A stretch of DNA of 25,363 nucleotides from Brachionus koreanus. Taxonomy: Eukaryota > Rotifera > Eurotatoria > Ploima > Brachionidae. Both the position numbers and the translations under genes were made by a program. Each line of letters opens with the position of its first letter. The first letter of the stretch is position 1. Below, piece by piece: positions 10,912 through 20,591 of the stretch. The DNA is taken from assembly GCA_016987375.1 (NCBI GenBank), contig PJRA01000346.1:9391-34753 (forward strand). The letters are read 5' to 3'. Below the pieces are notes generated by a model, which saw only the letters and a program-made list of their open reading frames with translations, did not search any database and was not told the origin of the DNA.

Positions 10912-11817
10912 CTAAAATTCAGATCGAAAATTAGAGGCCGTCCTAGGCCTAAATTTGTCAAGTTCATTAAATAGTTCTTTGGATCTAGGACTATTAACAG
11001 CAATATTAAAATCTTTGGCTTTCAATTTATCTCTAAGCTCGTTGAGACGGGCTTGTCTTTTTAATACTTCATCATTTTCTAGCCCTTTTTCTTTTATCAC
11101 TGTTTTGTCTTCTTTGGACACAGTTTTAGCCTTCATATTTTCCTTAAAATAAAAATTTTGAATTAAAATCTAAATAAAATTTAAAAAATTTAAGCAAACT
11201 TTTTTTCTTTCATTAGCTCTGTCAAGTCGTTGTTTAATTATCTCAGCAGTAAGAGTTGATTTTTCTTTTTGCATGGCTAAACGTGAAGGTAAAGTTCGAT
11301 TAGCCGAATTATTAGTCTCTTTTTCCTCTACTATTTCAAATAACGCAAAATTGTCTTTCATGACAAGAGGCTTCGGCACAAGACCATTATTTTTCAGCAA
11401 TTCAATAGACTCTTGTTCTTCTTTTTTGTTTTTGTTTTGTTTTTCTTTATCGGAAAGAAGAGGTGGACAACTTTTTCCAACCACAGACAAGTCAAGCTCT
11501 TCGCGGTTCACAAACTCGCTTTCAACACGTTCAACAACATCATTGTTTGAGTTTTCAGTGATAAAGTTGTGACAAACAAGATCTTCTGAGTCAGAAACAC
11601 TGGTTAAAGAGCAGCGTCGTTCAGGTATTTCGTAATCCGAATCAAAATTACTAGTAATGCCTGAGTCTTGTGTTCCAGCACTGGTGTTTTTTTTAACAGG
11701 CAAGGGAATCAATTTCAAATGATCATGCTTGCTTTTTATTCCTAAATTATTTTGGCTAGATAACTCTTCAGCACTATTTACTACACCCACAGATTGGCTA
11801 GACGCTCCACAACCCAT
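10912..11817 (-). CDS. STMND1: Stathmin-domain-containing protein 1-like, N-myristoylated/palmitoylated type
   Basis: Two exons (11817-11200 and 11142-10912, 57-nt intron) encode 282 aa. I start at MGCGASSQS rather than the in-frame ATG 69 nt upstream, because MGC with small residues following is a dual myristoylation/palmitoylation signal, which predicts membrane anchoring. As in vertebrate STMND1, a disordered acidic middle is followed by an NNGLVPKP-like motif at about residue 142, then a basic stretch (LPSRLAMQKEKSTL), and then a charged helix: AEIIKQRLDRANERKKENMK, and further on LKRQARLNELRDKLKAKD. The helix is stathmin-like, and stathmins bind tubulin through such helices. The intron interrupts the helix directly after ERKK. 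Tubulin binding here is inference. No close relative other than STMND1 comes to mind, and the identification rests on layout and short motifs. Confidence 0.65.
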
Positions 11818-12624
11818 TTTTTTATCTTGATTTTTTTTTGGTAAAGTTGATTTTATGCAAACCAAAATGTTTATATATTCGATCAAGTTGTTTTATTAGA
11901 AGAAGAAAACGTCGCTTAGGAACAAATTAATTGTGTCATTTTAGTTAAGCGATTTGAATAAAATAAGGAGCTAATTTTTTTAATCAGATTTAGCTTTATT
12001 TTGTTTAATTTTCTTGTTGCTAAATAAACATTAGATTCTAGCGGAAGCAATTTATTATTATAGATTTTATTTTTTTTTTAAATTAAAATTTTGAAACATT
12101 TTTTTTAAGATCTAATAAAATAAAATTTATCTAAAATTTTAATTAAATATTCAATTTAAACACATATATACAAAATTAGAAAAATAAATAATAAAAGAAA
12201 AACATTTATTTCAAATAATTTAGCCCAAAAGCCCAAAAAATTGTATAAATTAATTAAATATTAAATCGATGAGCTTTAATATTGCAAAGAATATTTTTTT
12301 AAAAAAAAATTTTAAATATTTCTAAATATAGTTTTGTCAAAAAAATTTGATAATAAGCAAGTCTAGATGAGAGCGTGTATGTATTTCTAGAATTTTAAAG
12401 ATTAAAAGTAAGCTTGTAAAAGAATAAAAACTGAATATTTGTCGATAATTTTGTATATGGATGTTGAGATCAAAAAGCATGCTAAAATGATTGAAATAAA
12501 AATTATATAGTAGCATCAAATAAATGCATGGACTCTAAACAGTAACAAATATAAAAAGATTTAAAGAAGAAAAAATTGAGTATTATTTTAAAAAGCTTAA
12601 ATTTTTTGGAAATTTATTTAAAAT
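11818..12624. other. Divergent intergenic region with likely promoters
   Basis: It lies between the stathmin-domain gene (-) and the repeat-protein gene (+). The sequence is AT-rich with long A and T runs (12060-12130, 12290-12315) and short reading frames without likely coding content. A TATA-like site near the plus-strand gene is listed separately. No RNA gene or transposon is evident. Confidence 0.45.
12550..12558 (+). promoter_or_regulatory. TATA-box candidate of the repeat-protein gene
   Basis: TATAAAAAG lies 67 bp before the ATG at 12625. The spacing would allow a 35-45 nt leader. TATA-like words are common by chance in DNA this AT-rich, so support is modest; highly expressed secreted structural proteins often do use TATA promoters. 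Confidence 0.3.
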
Positions 12625-14757
12625 ATGGTCGAACGAAATTTTATCTTAATATTATCTATTAATATTTTAATTTCACAAATAAATGGAGCCTCAATATATG
12701 GTAACTATAATAAAGAACCACTAAGAACAAGTTCATATGGCGGGCAAACAGTTTCAAACAAAGCTTATGAAACAACAAATTCACAAAAAATTGTTGAGCC
12801 AATATTGCAGACAACATATGAATATATACCAGAAGAAACAACAAAAACAACCTATAATATTGAAAGTATACCAGCAACTGTTGCCTATGATGTACCAGTT
12901 GAAACTACCACAGTTACATATTATGAAGATACAACTCCAGCTACTGTTGCCTTTGATGTTCCAGTTGAAACCACTACAGTAACATATTATGAAGAAACAA
13001 CTCCAGCTACTGTTGCCTATGATGTTCCAGTTGAGACTACCACCGTTACATATTATGAAGAAACAACTCCAGCTACTGTTGCCTATGATGTTCCAGTTGA
13101 AACCACTACAGTAACATATTATGAAGAAACAACTCCAGCTACTGTTGCCTATGATGTTCCAGTTGAGACTACCACCGTTACATATTATGAAGAAACAACT
13201 CCAGCTACTGTTGCCTATGATGTACCAGTTGAAACAACAACAGTATCATATTATGAAGAAACAACTCAAGCTACTGTTGCCTATGATGTACCAGTTGAAA
13301 CCACTACAGTAACATATTATGAAGAAACAACTACAGCTACTGTTGCCTATGATGTTCCAGCTGAAACCACTACAGTAACATATTATGAAGAAACAACTCC
13401 AACAACTGTTGCCTATGATGTTCCAGCTGAAACCACTACAGTAACATATTATGAAGAAACAACTCCAACAACTGTTGCCTATGATGTACCAGTTGAAACC
13501 ACTACTGTAACATATTATGAAGAAACAACTCCATTAACTGTTGCCTATGATGTACCAGTTCAAACAACAACAGAATCATATTATGAAGAAACAACTCCAG
13601 CTACTGTTGCCTATGATGTTCCAGTTGAGACTACCACAGTATCATATTATGAAGAAACAACTCCAGCTACTGTTGCCTATGATGTTCCAGTTGAGACTAC
13701 CACCGTTACATATTATGAAGTAACAACACCTGCTCCTGTTGCCTATGATGTTCCAGTTGAAACTACAACCATGTACAACTCATATAACGTTCCTTCTTTA
13801 GATGTTGTTTTACAAACCACTGAAAAATATGATGTTCCAATTAATTATGAATTTGTTGAAATAGATACTACAACAAAAATTACAACTACTTTAAGTTATG
13901 ATCAATCAAGTGAAAATTCCTATAGTTACGATACATCATCAACACCGTACGTTTTTGTAGAAGAACCAACAACAAAACTACATACAAATGACTATACAGA
14001 GTCATCCTATGAAGAAACAACACCAGCTACTGTTGCCTATGATGTTCCAGTTGAGACTACCACAGTTACATATTATGAAGAAACAACTCCAGCAACTGTT
14101 GCCTATGATGTTCCAGCTGAAACCACTACTGTGACATATTATGAAGAAACAACTCCAGCTACTGTTGCCTATGATGTACCAGTTGAGACTACCACAGTAT
14201 CATATTATGAAGAAACAACTCCAGCTACTGTTGCCTATGATGTACCAGTTGAGACTACCACAGTATCATATTATGAAGAAACAACTCCAGCTACTGTTGC
14301 CTATGATGTACCAGTTGAAACCACTACTGTAACATATTATGAAGAAACAACTCCAGCTACTGTTGCCTATGATGTACCAGTTGAAACCACTACTGTAACA
14401 TATTATGAAGAAACAACTCCAGCTACTGTTGCCTATGATGTTCCAGTTGAGACTACCACCGTTACATATTATGAAGAAACAACTCCAGCAACTGTTGCCT
14501 ATGATGTTCCAGCCGAAACCACTACTTTGACATATTACGAAGAAACAACTACAGCTACTGTTGCCTATGATGTTCCAGTTGAAACAACAACAGAATCATA
14601 TTATGAAGAAACAACTCCAGCTACTGTTGCCTATGATGTTCCAGTTGAAACTACCACTGTCAGTTATTATAAAGAAACTACACTTGCCACAGTCGCTTCT
14701 AATGTTCAAAATTATGCTCCTGCTGCTCAGCAGAGTTCATCTTATGGTTCCTATTGA
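12625..14757 (+). CDS. Secreted Thr/Tyr-rich tandem-repeat protein, 710 aa
   Basis: A single long open frame. A signal peptide is clear at residues 1-21 (MVERNFILILSINILISQIN then GAS), with a likely cut after NG or GA. After a degenerate lead-in (residues 22-80) there are 14 copies of a 22-residue repeat (81-388), a non-repeated spacer (389-464) that is rich in Thr, Ser and Tyr, 10 more copies (465-684), a partial copy, and a short NYAPAAQQSSSYGSY tail. The consensus unit is TTPATVAYDVPVETTTVTYY followed by EE: seven Thr, three Tyr and three to four acidic residues. No Cys occurs in the repeats. I infer an extracellular matrix, mucin-like, cuticle or adhesive protein; Thr-rich TTP and TTT runs are likely O-glycosylation sites. 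No known family is recognised. The gene has no intron, unlike most of its neighbours. Confidence 0.85.
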   Translation: MVERNFILILSINILISQINGASIYGNYNKEPLRTSSYGGQTVSNKAYETTNSQKIVEPILQTTYEYIPEETTKTTYNIESIPATVAYDVPVETTTVTYYEDTTPATVAFDVPVETTTVTYYEETTPATVAYDVPVETTTVTYYEETTPATVAYDVPVETTTVTYYEETTPATVAYDVPVETTTVTYYEETTPATVAYDVPVETTTVSYYEETTQATVAYDVPVETTTVTYYEETTTATVAYDVPAETTTVTYYEETTPTTVAYDVPAETTTVTYYEETTPTTVAYDVPVETTTVTYYEETTPLTVAYDVPVQTTTESYYEETTPATVAYDVPVETTTVSYYEETTPATVAYDVPVETTTVTYYEVTTPAPVAYDVPVETTTMYNSYNVPSLDVVLQTTEKYDVPINYEFVEIDTTTKITTTLSYDQSSENSYSYDTSSTPYVFVEEPTTKLHTNDYTESSYEETTPATVAYDVPVETTTVTYYEETTPATVAYDVPAETTTVTYYEETTPATVAYDVPVETTTVSYYEETTPATVAYDVPVETTTVSYYEETTPATVAYDVPVETTTVTYYEETTPATVAYDVPVETTTVTYYEETTPATVAYDVPVETTTVTYYEETTPATVAYDVPAETTTLTYYEETTTATVAYDVPVETTTESYYEETTPATVAYDVPVETTTVSYYKETTLATVASNVQNYAPAAQQSSSYGSY
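12865..13788 (+). repeat. Tandem array 1: 14 units of 66 bp
   Basis: Fourteen in-frame 66-bp units, residues 81-388 of the repeat protein. Most changes between units are synonymous. Several codon versions of the ETTTVT segment recur (gaaaccactacagtaaca, gagactaccaccgttaca, gaaacaacaacagtatca). Units 2 to 5 alternate between the first two, making a 132-bp dimer. The last unit degrades into MYNSYN. Confidence 0.95.
14017..14706 (+). repeat. Tandem array 2: 10 units of 66 bp plus a partial copy
   Basis: Ten in-frame units and one degenerate partial, after a 228-bp non-repetitive spacer (13789-14016). Codon versions are shared with array 1. The rare ETTTESYY unit followed by a VSYY unit appears near the end of both arrays (units 11-12 of array 1, units 9-10 of array 2), which suggests one array was copied from the other. 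Confidence 0.95.
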
Positions 14758-14913
14758 ATTTTTAACTAATATTTTTAATTTTTGTTCCTTAATTTATTCA
14801 ATTTTTTTACAAAAGCGATTTAATTTAGTTTATTCTAAAGCAAATGATAAAACTTTTTTGTAAATTTTTTTTCTACTCTAATCTGTAATTTAAGATAAAT
14901 TTGCTCGTAATCA

Positions 14914-14919
14914 AATAAA
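14914..14919 (+). terminator. PolyA signal of the repeat-protein gene
   Basis: AATAAA 157 bp after the stop and about 50 bp before the start of the next gene on the same strand. Confidence 0.4.
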
Positions 14920-14966
14920 TTTAATTTTGTGTCTCTTTATTTTTTATTTTCAATCACATCTGAAAT

Positions 14967-17456
14967 ATGAAATATATTCAAAATGTAATTTTTCTCTTAA
15001 ATTAGATTTTTAACTTTTTATATTTTTCAAAAAGATTTCTATTGAATCTAATATTTCTTACTTATTTAACAAACAGTTTGAAATTTTTGATTTTAAGAAT
15101 GAGCAAGAAATCTTGTTTTTGGATGATATAAAGTTAACTTTTTTTTTTTAATTTTTCATAATTTTTTTACTAAAATATTTTAGGTCTTTTATTATTAAAA
15201 AGAGTCATATTGATGAACAGTACTCTAAAGTAAATTTTTAATTCAGAAACAATTTTTTAATATTTTTTTACTTTTGTTTCTAGTCTATTATATCACTATG
15301 CGAAAGTTACATTAAAAAAAATTATCAAGTTTATGATAATGATATCATCTCTTCAGTGTATTTTTTTTTAAGATTCTTAAAATTTTCTTTATTCTTTTTC
15401 TTTAAAAGTTCTATTCCAGATTATTGGAAGTCAGTTCTAGAAACAACTATTAATATATCTGAAAAAAAGATGGTTAGCTGTGCATCGATTAAGATGTTTT
15501 GTGATCTTTTTAGTGTTATCAAAGAACAAAAAAATTCTTCATATCAAAAAGTAAATATGAACATGAGATTTTTTGATAATTTTATTCTAATTAAACAGGT
15601 TTTAGATTATATGAAAAGAGCAGAAGATGAATTGACTAATATTCAAAATGAGTTCATAAAAGCCTACAAAGTCTTTGAAACAGAGATTTTACTGAGTGAA
15701 AAAATTAATAATTCTTCATCTGTTGAACAGGAGTAAATAAAAACAAATTTTTTAAGTTTTATCATCACATGTTGTTTTTAATTTTTAGTTTAAAAAAGTC
15801 CAAAATTGATATAAATAGTTTTAATCAAACTTACAAATATATAAACAATGTAAATTTTATCTTTTTTTTAATATTTATTTGAAATTTTTTAACTTAAATT
15901 TTGTTCATAAAGTCATTTGAAAAGCCAAATCGAGACCGTCAAATTGATCTAGCCAAACTTAATTGCCTAATCATTCATACCAAATTGAACAAAGCTATTC
16001 AACATTATTTTTCAAGTGAATTGCCTCAATTGCTTCAAGTATGTGACCACATGTAGTATATTAGCTATAATTATATTTTTTAAATTTTCAAAAAATTTGA
16101 TAAAACCCAATTTAAATTCTTTTTATTGCATCTTAACTATATAATTTAAATTGGTGTTTATTAAGCATAATTGCTCCTTCATATTTAAAAAATATATTAA
16201 TAAATTAAAAATTATTAACTTTTAAAATTTAGTTCCAAAATGGAAATATGAACTTGTTTATTTATGAGTTTATTCAGTCAATATTTATTAAAGAGACAGA
16301 AACAAATGATTTCATATCAAAAATGATTAAAGACTTTAACAAAATTGATTTGTCTGATCTAGTAATTTGGGTGCATTTAAATTATCTTTATTTTAAAAAT
16401 TCTTATAAAGCAAAACAATCCTTCTCTATTTGAAAATATAGTCAATTTTGATTACATTGTTCAGTTTGATAAATACAAAAGACTTCTGGTAAATTTTTAC
16501 TCGATTTAAATGGCATTGTGAATTTTGAAAAAAAAACCAAAAACGTATTAATTAATACCTTTTTTGTTTTGGTCAGAAAATCATTTTTAAAAAAATTTAG
16601 CTTATATAAAGTTTATATTACCCAAATTTAGTCTGTGCAAAAAAATATATGCATAAGAAAATTATTAAAATTAAGCTTTTGCACACACTAAATTTAAGTG
16701 ATAGAAACTTTTTATCAGCTGAAGCATTTTGAAGTATGATTTTTAAACCAAAACAAACATACATTGGTTTTAAAACAAAATTTTTGTTTATGCCTTCTTA
16801 ATTTATTTATTTTTTTTATGTCCAAAAAATTTTTTTTTTATATTAGAATGCTGATGAAAAAATAAATAATTGTGAAAATGTAAAATATTTTTCTCATGAA
16901 TATGAGCAACTTTTGTCGAAATCCAAAAATATATTAACAATAATTGACGAGAATGCCAAAAATACAGACTTTTCAATACAAGATTATCAAGAAGTTTAAC
17001 TAATTATTTTAATTTAGAAAGAACTAAATGATTTTTTTTTCTAAAATTTTGAAGCTTGAAGAAAATAAAATTGGCAAAATGTCAAGTCTACCAGAAGCCA
17101 AATTGCCAAAATTCATAATGAATGAAAATTTGGAAAATCAGAAATTTTATTTATTGGAAAAAAATTCCCAACTTAAAAAACTAATTGCCCAAATTGAATT
17201 CCTAGAAATTTTTAGAATAAATGATTTTACAAGCAATAATTTAGCATTCACTGTCGAAGAGCTTGCTTGTTTAAATGGACGTTTAGATCATATGCTAACA
17301 TTGGAGTCTCGTTTTTACATAGAAACGCTGACAAAAACTATTGACAAGCCATTCATTGATCCAGGTTTTTTATTTTCAATAGAGATTTTTAATATTAGAT
17401 AATTTAGTTCATTTTATTTAGATGATTATGACATTACAAATGAGGCATGGCTTTAA
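14967..17456 (+). CDS. F-BAR domain protein without SH3 domains; diverged paralog of the Nervous wreck/FCHSD gene downstream
   Basis: Inferred exons: 14967-14984, 15035-15132, 15184-15229, 15284-15357, 15409-15732, 15789-15849, 15913-16038, 16233-16361 (or -16370), 16411-16488, 16847-16993, 17055-17364, 17422-17456; 481 or 484 aa. The F-BAR region aligns without trouble to the downstream gene: FKNEQEILFLDDIKSFIIKK against IKNEHELAYLEDVRTFIEKK, IPDYWKSVLE against IPEKWKLILE, FFSSELPQLL-type ends, and FQNG against LQNG. Exons 2+3 total 144 nt, equal to exon 2 of the paralog, and exons 4 and 6 are 74 and 61 nt in both. F-BAR proteins form curved dimers that bind and bend membranes. After a coiled coil (about residues 385-415) the protein ends at ITNEAWL with no SH3 domain, and no SH3-like sequence follows before the next gene. 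The 18-nt first exon is the least certain part. Confidence 0.8.
16521..16795. repeat. Intronic fold-back element with about 78-nt arms
   Basis: The arms at 16566-16642 and 16677-16754 are inverted copies separated by a 34-nt loop. The inner parts, aaatttagtctgtgcaaaa (16624-16642) and ttttgcacacactaaattt, match at 18 of 19 bases. Over the inner 43 positions I count about 36 matches, and one gap aligns the outer halves (gttttggt...aatcat in both). Weaker pairing continues to about 16521 and 16795. The element fills most of the only large intron (16489-16846, 358 nt) of the F-BAR paralog. It could be a MITE/fold-back transposon or a transcribed long hairpin. Confidence 0.7.
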
Positions 17457-17545
17457 GAGAAAAAAAATTCTTTAAAAATTTATTTATTTTTAATTAATTG
17501 ATATATATATATTAAAATAAAATTAGATTCAACAAGTTTATATTT

Positions 17546-19184
17546 TTAATCGTCTTCTTCTTCCAAATAGCGATGCCACTCTGCCAAGCGTTTTTCTCTT
17601 TCCTCTTCTGTTTCTTCGACTTCATATCGTGTTTGGCCGTCCCAAGTTTCACATGTTATTATACGTCCATTCTTCCAAACTCTATTATTCAAATATTCAC
17701 AGCATCTATCGGCCATTTCAACATCTTTAAAGCTAACAGTCACTACACCTTCCGGATTTCTTTCCTTAAAATAAAACAATTCATTTTGATTTAGAATATA
17801 AATGAACAAAACATCCATACTTACGTTGACAATTATTTTTTTCACAACTCCATAAGCTTCAAGTTCGGTTCGTAAATCGGACTTAAATTTGGACAATAAA
17901 CCCGGATGCTTCTAAATTTTGAAATAAAAATCAAATTAAAAGCTTTAGATACTAGTAGAAATTACTTCAAAATCTAAAGGCGAAAATATGTTTTTGATAA
18001 CAACTACTCTTTCATATTTTTGTCTTACTACTTCAGGTCTTTCTTCCCAATCCAAAAGTCTTTAACATAAAATTAAAATTATTATAATATATTTTTGAAT
18101 TAAAAAAAAAAAAATTCTACTTTTGTCTCTGTTTTTCAAGAAGTTTTTTCTCTTTTGCTTTAGTTAATTTTTTTTTCTGCGAATCACTTAGTGTTTTTGC
18201 TTTGGATGGATCAAAGGCTCCTTTTTGCTCAAACTTGGCTTTTTCTACATGGATTTTATGGCCTCGATAGTCACTATCGTCCAATAGCTGTAAGCAAAGT
18301 TTGACAGATTCTTGCATTAAATAGCAACATCTACCGTCTCCTTTGACCTCATCATTTTCTTTATACAATTTTATTTTCAGTTTATGAGTGACCGGATCTT
18401 TCATAATAATTCCATATTTCGACATTAATTCTTCAAATTCCTGGTCAGTAATGTCCAAAGGAAGCCCGCTTACATACACATTTGTGTTTTTTTCATCTTC
18501 CATTTCGAACCATCCATCTCGTTTTTTTTTATTTACATTTTTATTATCAATTTGCTGATTTGAATCGGATGATTGAGATTTAGCCGCAGCTTTTTTAGGC
18601 TCCCATTTGTTTGAATTTTCATTCCATTCATAAGCAATGCTGGTTAAATAGTCAACATAAGAATAGACCCGCTCTTGAGCACCGACCCATTTATTGTCTT
18701 TGAAATCCCACTTAAAAAAAGCTCCGTTGTAAAGATAATATGTGTTTTCTTCCAGTTTAATATTGACTTGAGACACTGAAGCTTGTTGGTTTTGAATCTG
18801 TCCATAGTTTTGTTGATAATCAATGAGCTGTCTGTCAGAAAATACAGGAAACCAGCCCTTGACTACTGGGTCCCATTCATACTCAGTTCCGTCGGGGTCT
18901 TTTTTCCTTTTTTTCTCTCCTTCTTTTTCCTTTCTTTCTGCTTCTTCTTTCTCAAGTCGCAGCTGTCGTTTTAGCTCGTCTTCTTCGTTTGTCTCCTGAT
19001 TCATCAATTTTTCATAATATTCCTCATCACTTTCGTATTCGAATTCCTCGTCGCTTAATTCGTCCTTTTCAGTTTTTTGCTTCTTTGCTTTGCTCGACAC
19101 ATCTCTCGTTGCTTTTGTGTACTTTATCTTTTGAACTTTATGAGAAAAACCACTTTCTTCTTCAGTTTCGCTGTTATCTGACAT
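17546..19184 (-). CDS. HTATSF1: Tat-SF1 / CUS2-like splicing factor (HTATSF1), 4 exons
   Basis: Exons 19184-18121, 18059-17966, 17911-17825 and 17764-17546 give 487 aa. Tat-SF1 and yeast Cus2 bind U2 snRNP through SF3B1. The N-terminus is acidic, followed by a charged helix and three Tyr/Trp modules at about residues 99-195 (GTEYEWDPVVKGWFPV, YLYNGAFFKWDFKDNKW, AYEWNENSNKWEP). RRM1 is at about 234-320 (NVYVSGLPLDITDQEFEEL ... GDGRCCYLMQESVKL ... RGHKIHVEKAKF) and is typical of the family. RRM2, the U2AF-homology motif (UHM), is at about 371-462: RVVVIKNIFSPLDFE, then NPEGVVTVSFKDVEMADRC and TCETWDGQTRYEVEET. The UHM Arg-X-Phe motif reads RVW here. I start at the ATG at 19184; the open frame extends three codons upstream only from a TTG. 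It converges on the F-BAR paralog, with 89 bp between the stops. Confidence 0.92.
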
Positions 19185-19574
19185 TTCACACAAGTCTAAA
19201 CTCGATTCAAAACTGAAAGCAGATAAGTTTTAATATAAATTTTTGCACATAGATTTTTTTTTATTTTTTAAATCTGCTTAATTTTACAGCATTTGTAAAT
19301 TAGTTTAAAAAAAAATTATAAAAATTTCAAAAAAATTAATTTTAAATAAATTATTTTTGCTTAAGTAATTAGTTCTGATTGTGAAATTTAGTTTAAATTT
19401 CTATTTTTAATTGTTTAAAAAATTTAGAAAGAAAAGAAAATATATATTTTTTAGTAAATTTTTGGACACTAGGAGAAAAGTTATCAAAGCAATTCAGGCT
19501 ATTAAACCCGATTGTTTTAAAGTTAAAAAAAAATTATAAAAAAAAATTTATTTAAAAATTTTTATTTTTAGATT
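19185..19574. other. Intergenic region between two minus-strand genes
   Basis: It holds the promoter of the Tat-SF1 gene and the 3' flank of LCMT1 (TTTATT, AATAAA on the minus strand, at about 19548). It is otherwise AT-rich, with no gene seen. Confidence 0.45.
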
Positions 19575-20591
19575 TTAGAAAAAAATCTCCTCAAATACTT
19601 GTGAATTTGAAGCAATACCAATGCAATAATGATCCATAAGTTGAAATAAAAGTTCGCTTTCGTCCAAAAATTCAATTGATTCGATTCTGTGCCGTTCGGC
19701 TTGGTCCATTTTATTCTTATAAAAATCGCTCATTGTAATTACTTGAGTGTTGATAAAACCATTGTTGATGAATCGTTCCATTTGTGTGCTTAGACTAGAG
19801 CAGGCTTCAGTGCCTTCTAGTCTACATTCTCTAGCTTGCATGTTAGCCATCATAATGTCACCAAATTTGTCTTTTAAATTGCATTGTTCATAATTCAAAA
19901 AGCCAATTTGTTCAAAATTTTCACTCAAGTATTTCAAAAGACTGCTTGATTTGTCCAAAGACATGTAAACAAGAACGCATTCGGCTATTACTAAAGTAGG
20001 TAGTTTAAAGTTAACACCACAAATTTTTAATTTAGAGTCTAGTTCATCGGTGTTGCGCAAATCAGCGCTTATTAGATCATAATTTTCTAAATGAATTTCA
20101 CTATTTGATTTTAAAGAAGGATGAACTGGACTCGCTTTGGGAAACAAATTGGGAACTTTAAAATCTCCTTGGGTCTGTGTAGTTTCGCTTGTGCTTTCGA
20201 TGGTGTCTGTTCGTGGAAATTTATCACTCAAAGCTCGCTTTGAGCGTATCAAGCGAATCTTAGACGAAACAATGCGACCAAAATCGATTTCAATGTATTT
20301 TTTGAATTTTAAATTTTTATCAATCAAATCAAAGTAAAGTGTGTCAAAGCCGGCACCTAGGTTTATTACTTGACCATTATCAAATTTCTCAATGAATTTG
20401 TAAACACAGCTTCGAATTGCATTTACACGGGCATAATATCCACGGCTTATTTCTGGTGCTTTATGCTCTAAACTTTGAGAAGTGCAGAAATACTTCAAGT
20501 AAGGATCGGACCAGTATCCTTTTGATATGGCGTATGACTTACAATATGATGCATCGTTATTAGTCAATTGAATGGCTTCATCAGATGACAT
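19575..20591 (-). CDS. LCMT1: Leucine carboxyl methyltransferase 1 (PP2A methyltransferase), intronless
   Basis: A 338-aa protein in one exon. LCMT1 uses S-adenosylmethionine to methylate the C-terminal leucine of the PP2A catalytic subunit, which controls assembly of PP2A with B-type subunits. Family landmarks in order: CKSYAISKGYWSDPYLKYF (residues 18-36), KAPEISRGYYARV (44-56), the SAM-binding INLGAGFDT (about 76-84), ADLRNTDEL, LVIAECVLVYM (about 205-215), FLNYEQCN, and near the end ESIEFLDESELLFQLMDHYC. The whole fold is present and the length is normal, with a somewhat long Ser/Thr-rich loop at about residues 117-165 that is probably disordered. No frameshift or stop is seen. The lack of introns is unusual here, and a functional retrocopy is possible. 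It is transcribed away from the downstream F-BAR/SH3 gene. Confidence 0.95.
   Translation of the reverse strand: MSSDEAIQLTNNDASYCKSYAISKGYWSDPYLKYFCTSQSLEHKAPEISRGYYARVNAIRSCVYKFIEKFDNGQVINLGAGFDTLYFDLIDKNLKFKKYIEIDFGRIVSSKIRLIRSKRALSDKFPRTDTIESTSETTQTQGDFKVPNLFPKASPVHPSLKSNSEIHLENYDLISADLRNTDELDSKLKICGVNFKLPTLVIAECVLVYMSLDKSSSLLKYLSENFEQIGFLNYEQCNLKDKFGDIMMANMQARECRLEGTEACSSLSTQMERFINNGFINTQVITMSDFYKNKMDQAERHRIESIEFLDESELLFQLMDHYCIGIASNSQVFEEIFF

Noticed and set aside
12865..14706. Regularly spaced repeats that could suggest a CRISPR array or satellite
   Set aside because: Units are contiguous, in frame and code a uniform protein with a signal peptide; there are no unique spacers.
12737..14863. 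Several 60-100 codon frames rich in Leu, Gln and Met-Met on the plus strand
   Set aside because: They are shifted readings of the 66-bp repeats of the real gene and only mirror its periodicity.
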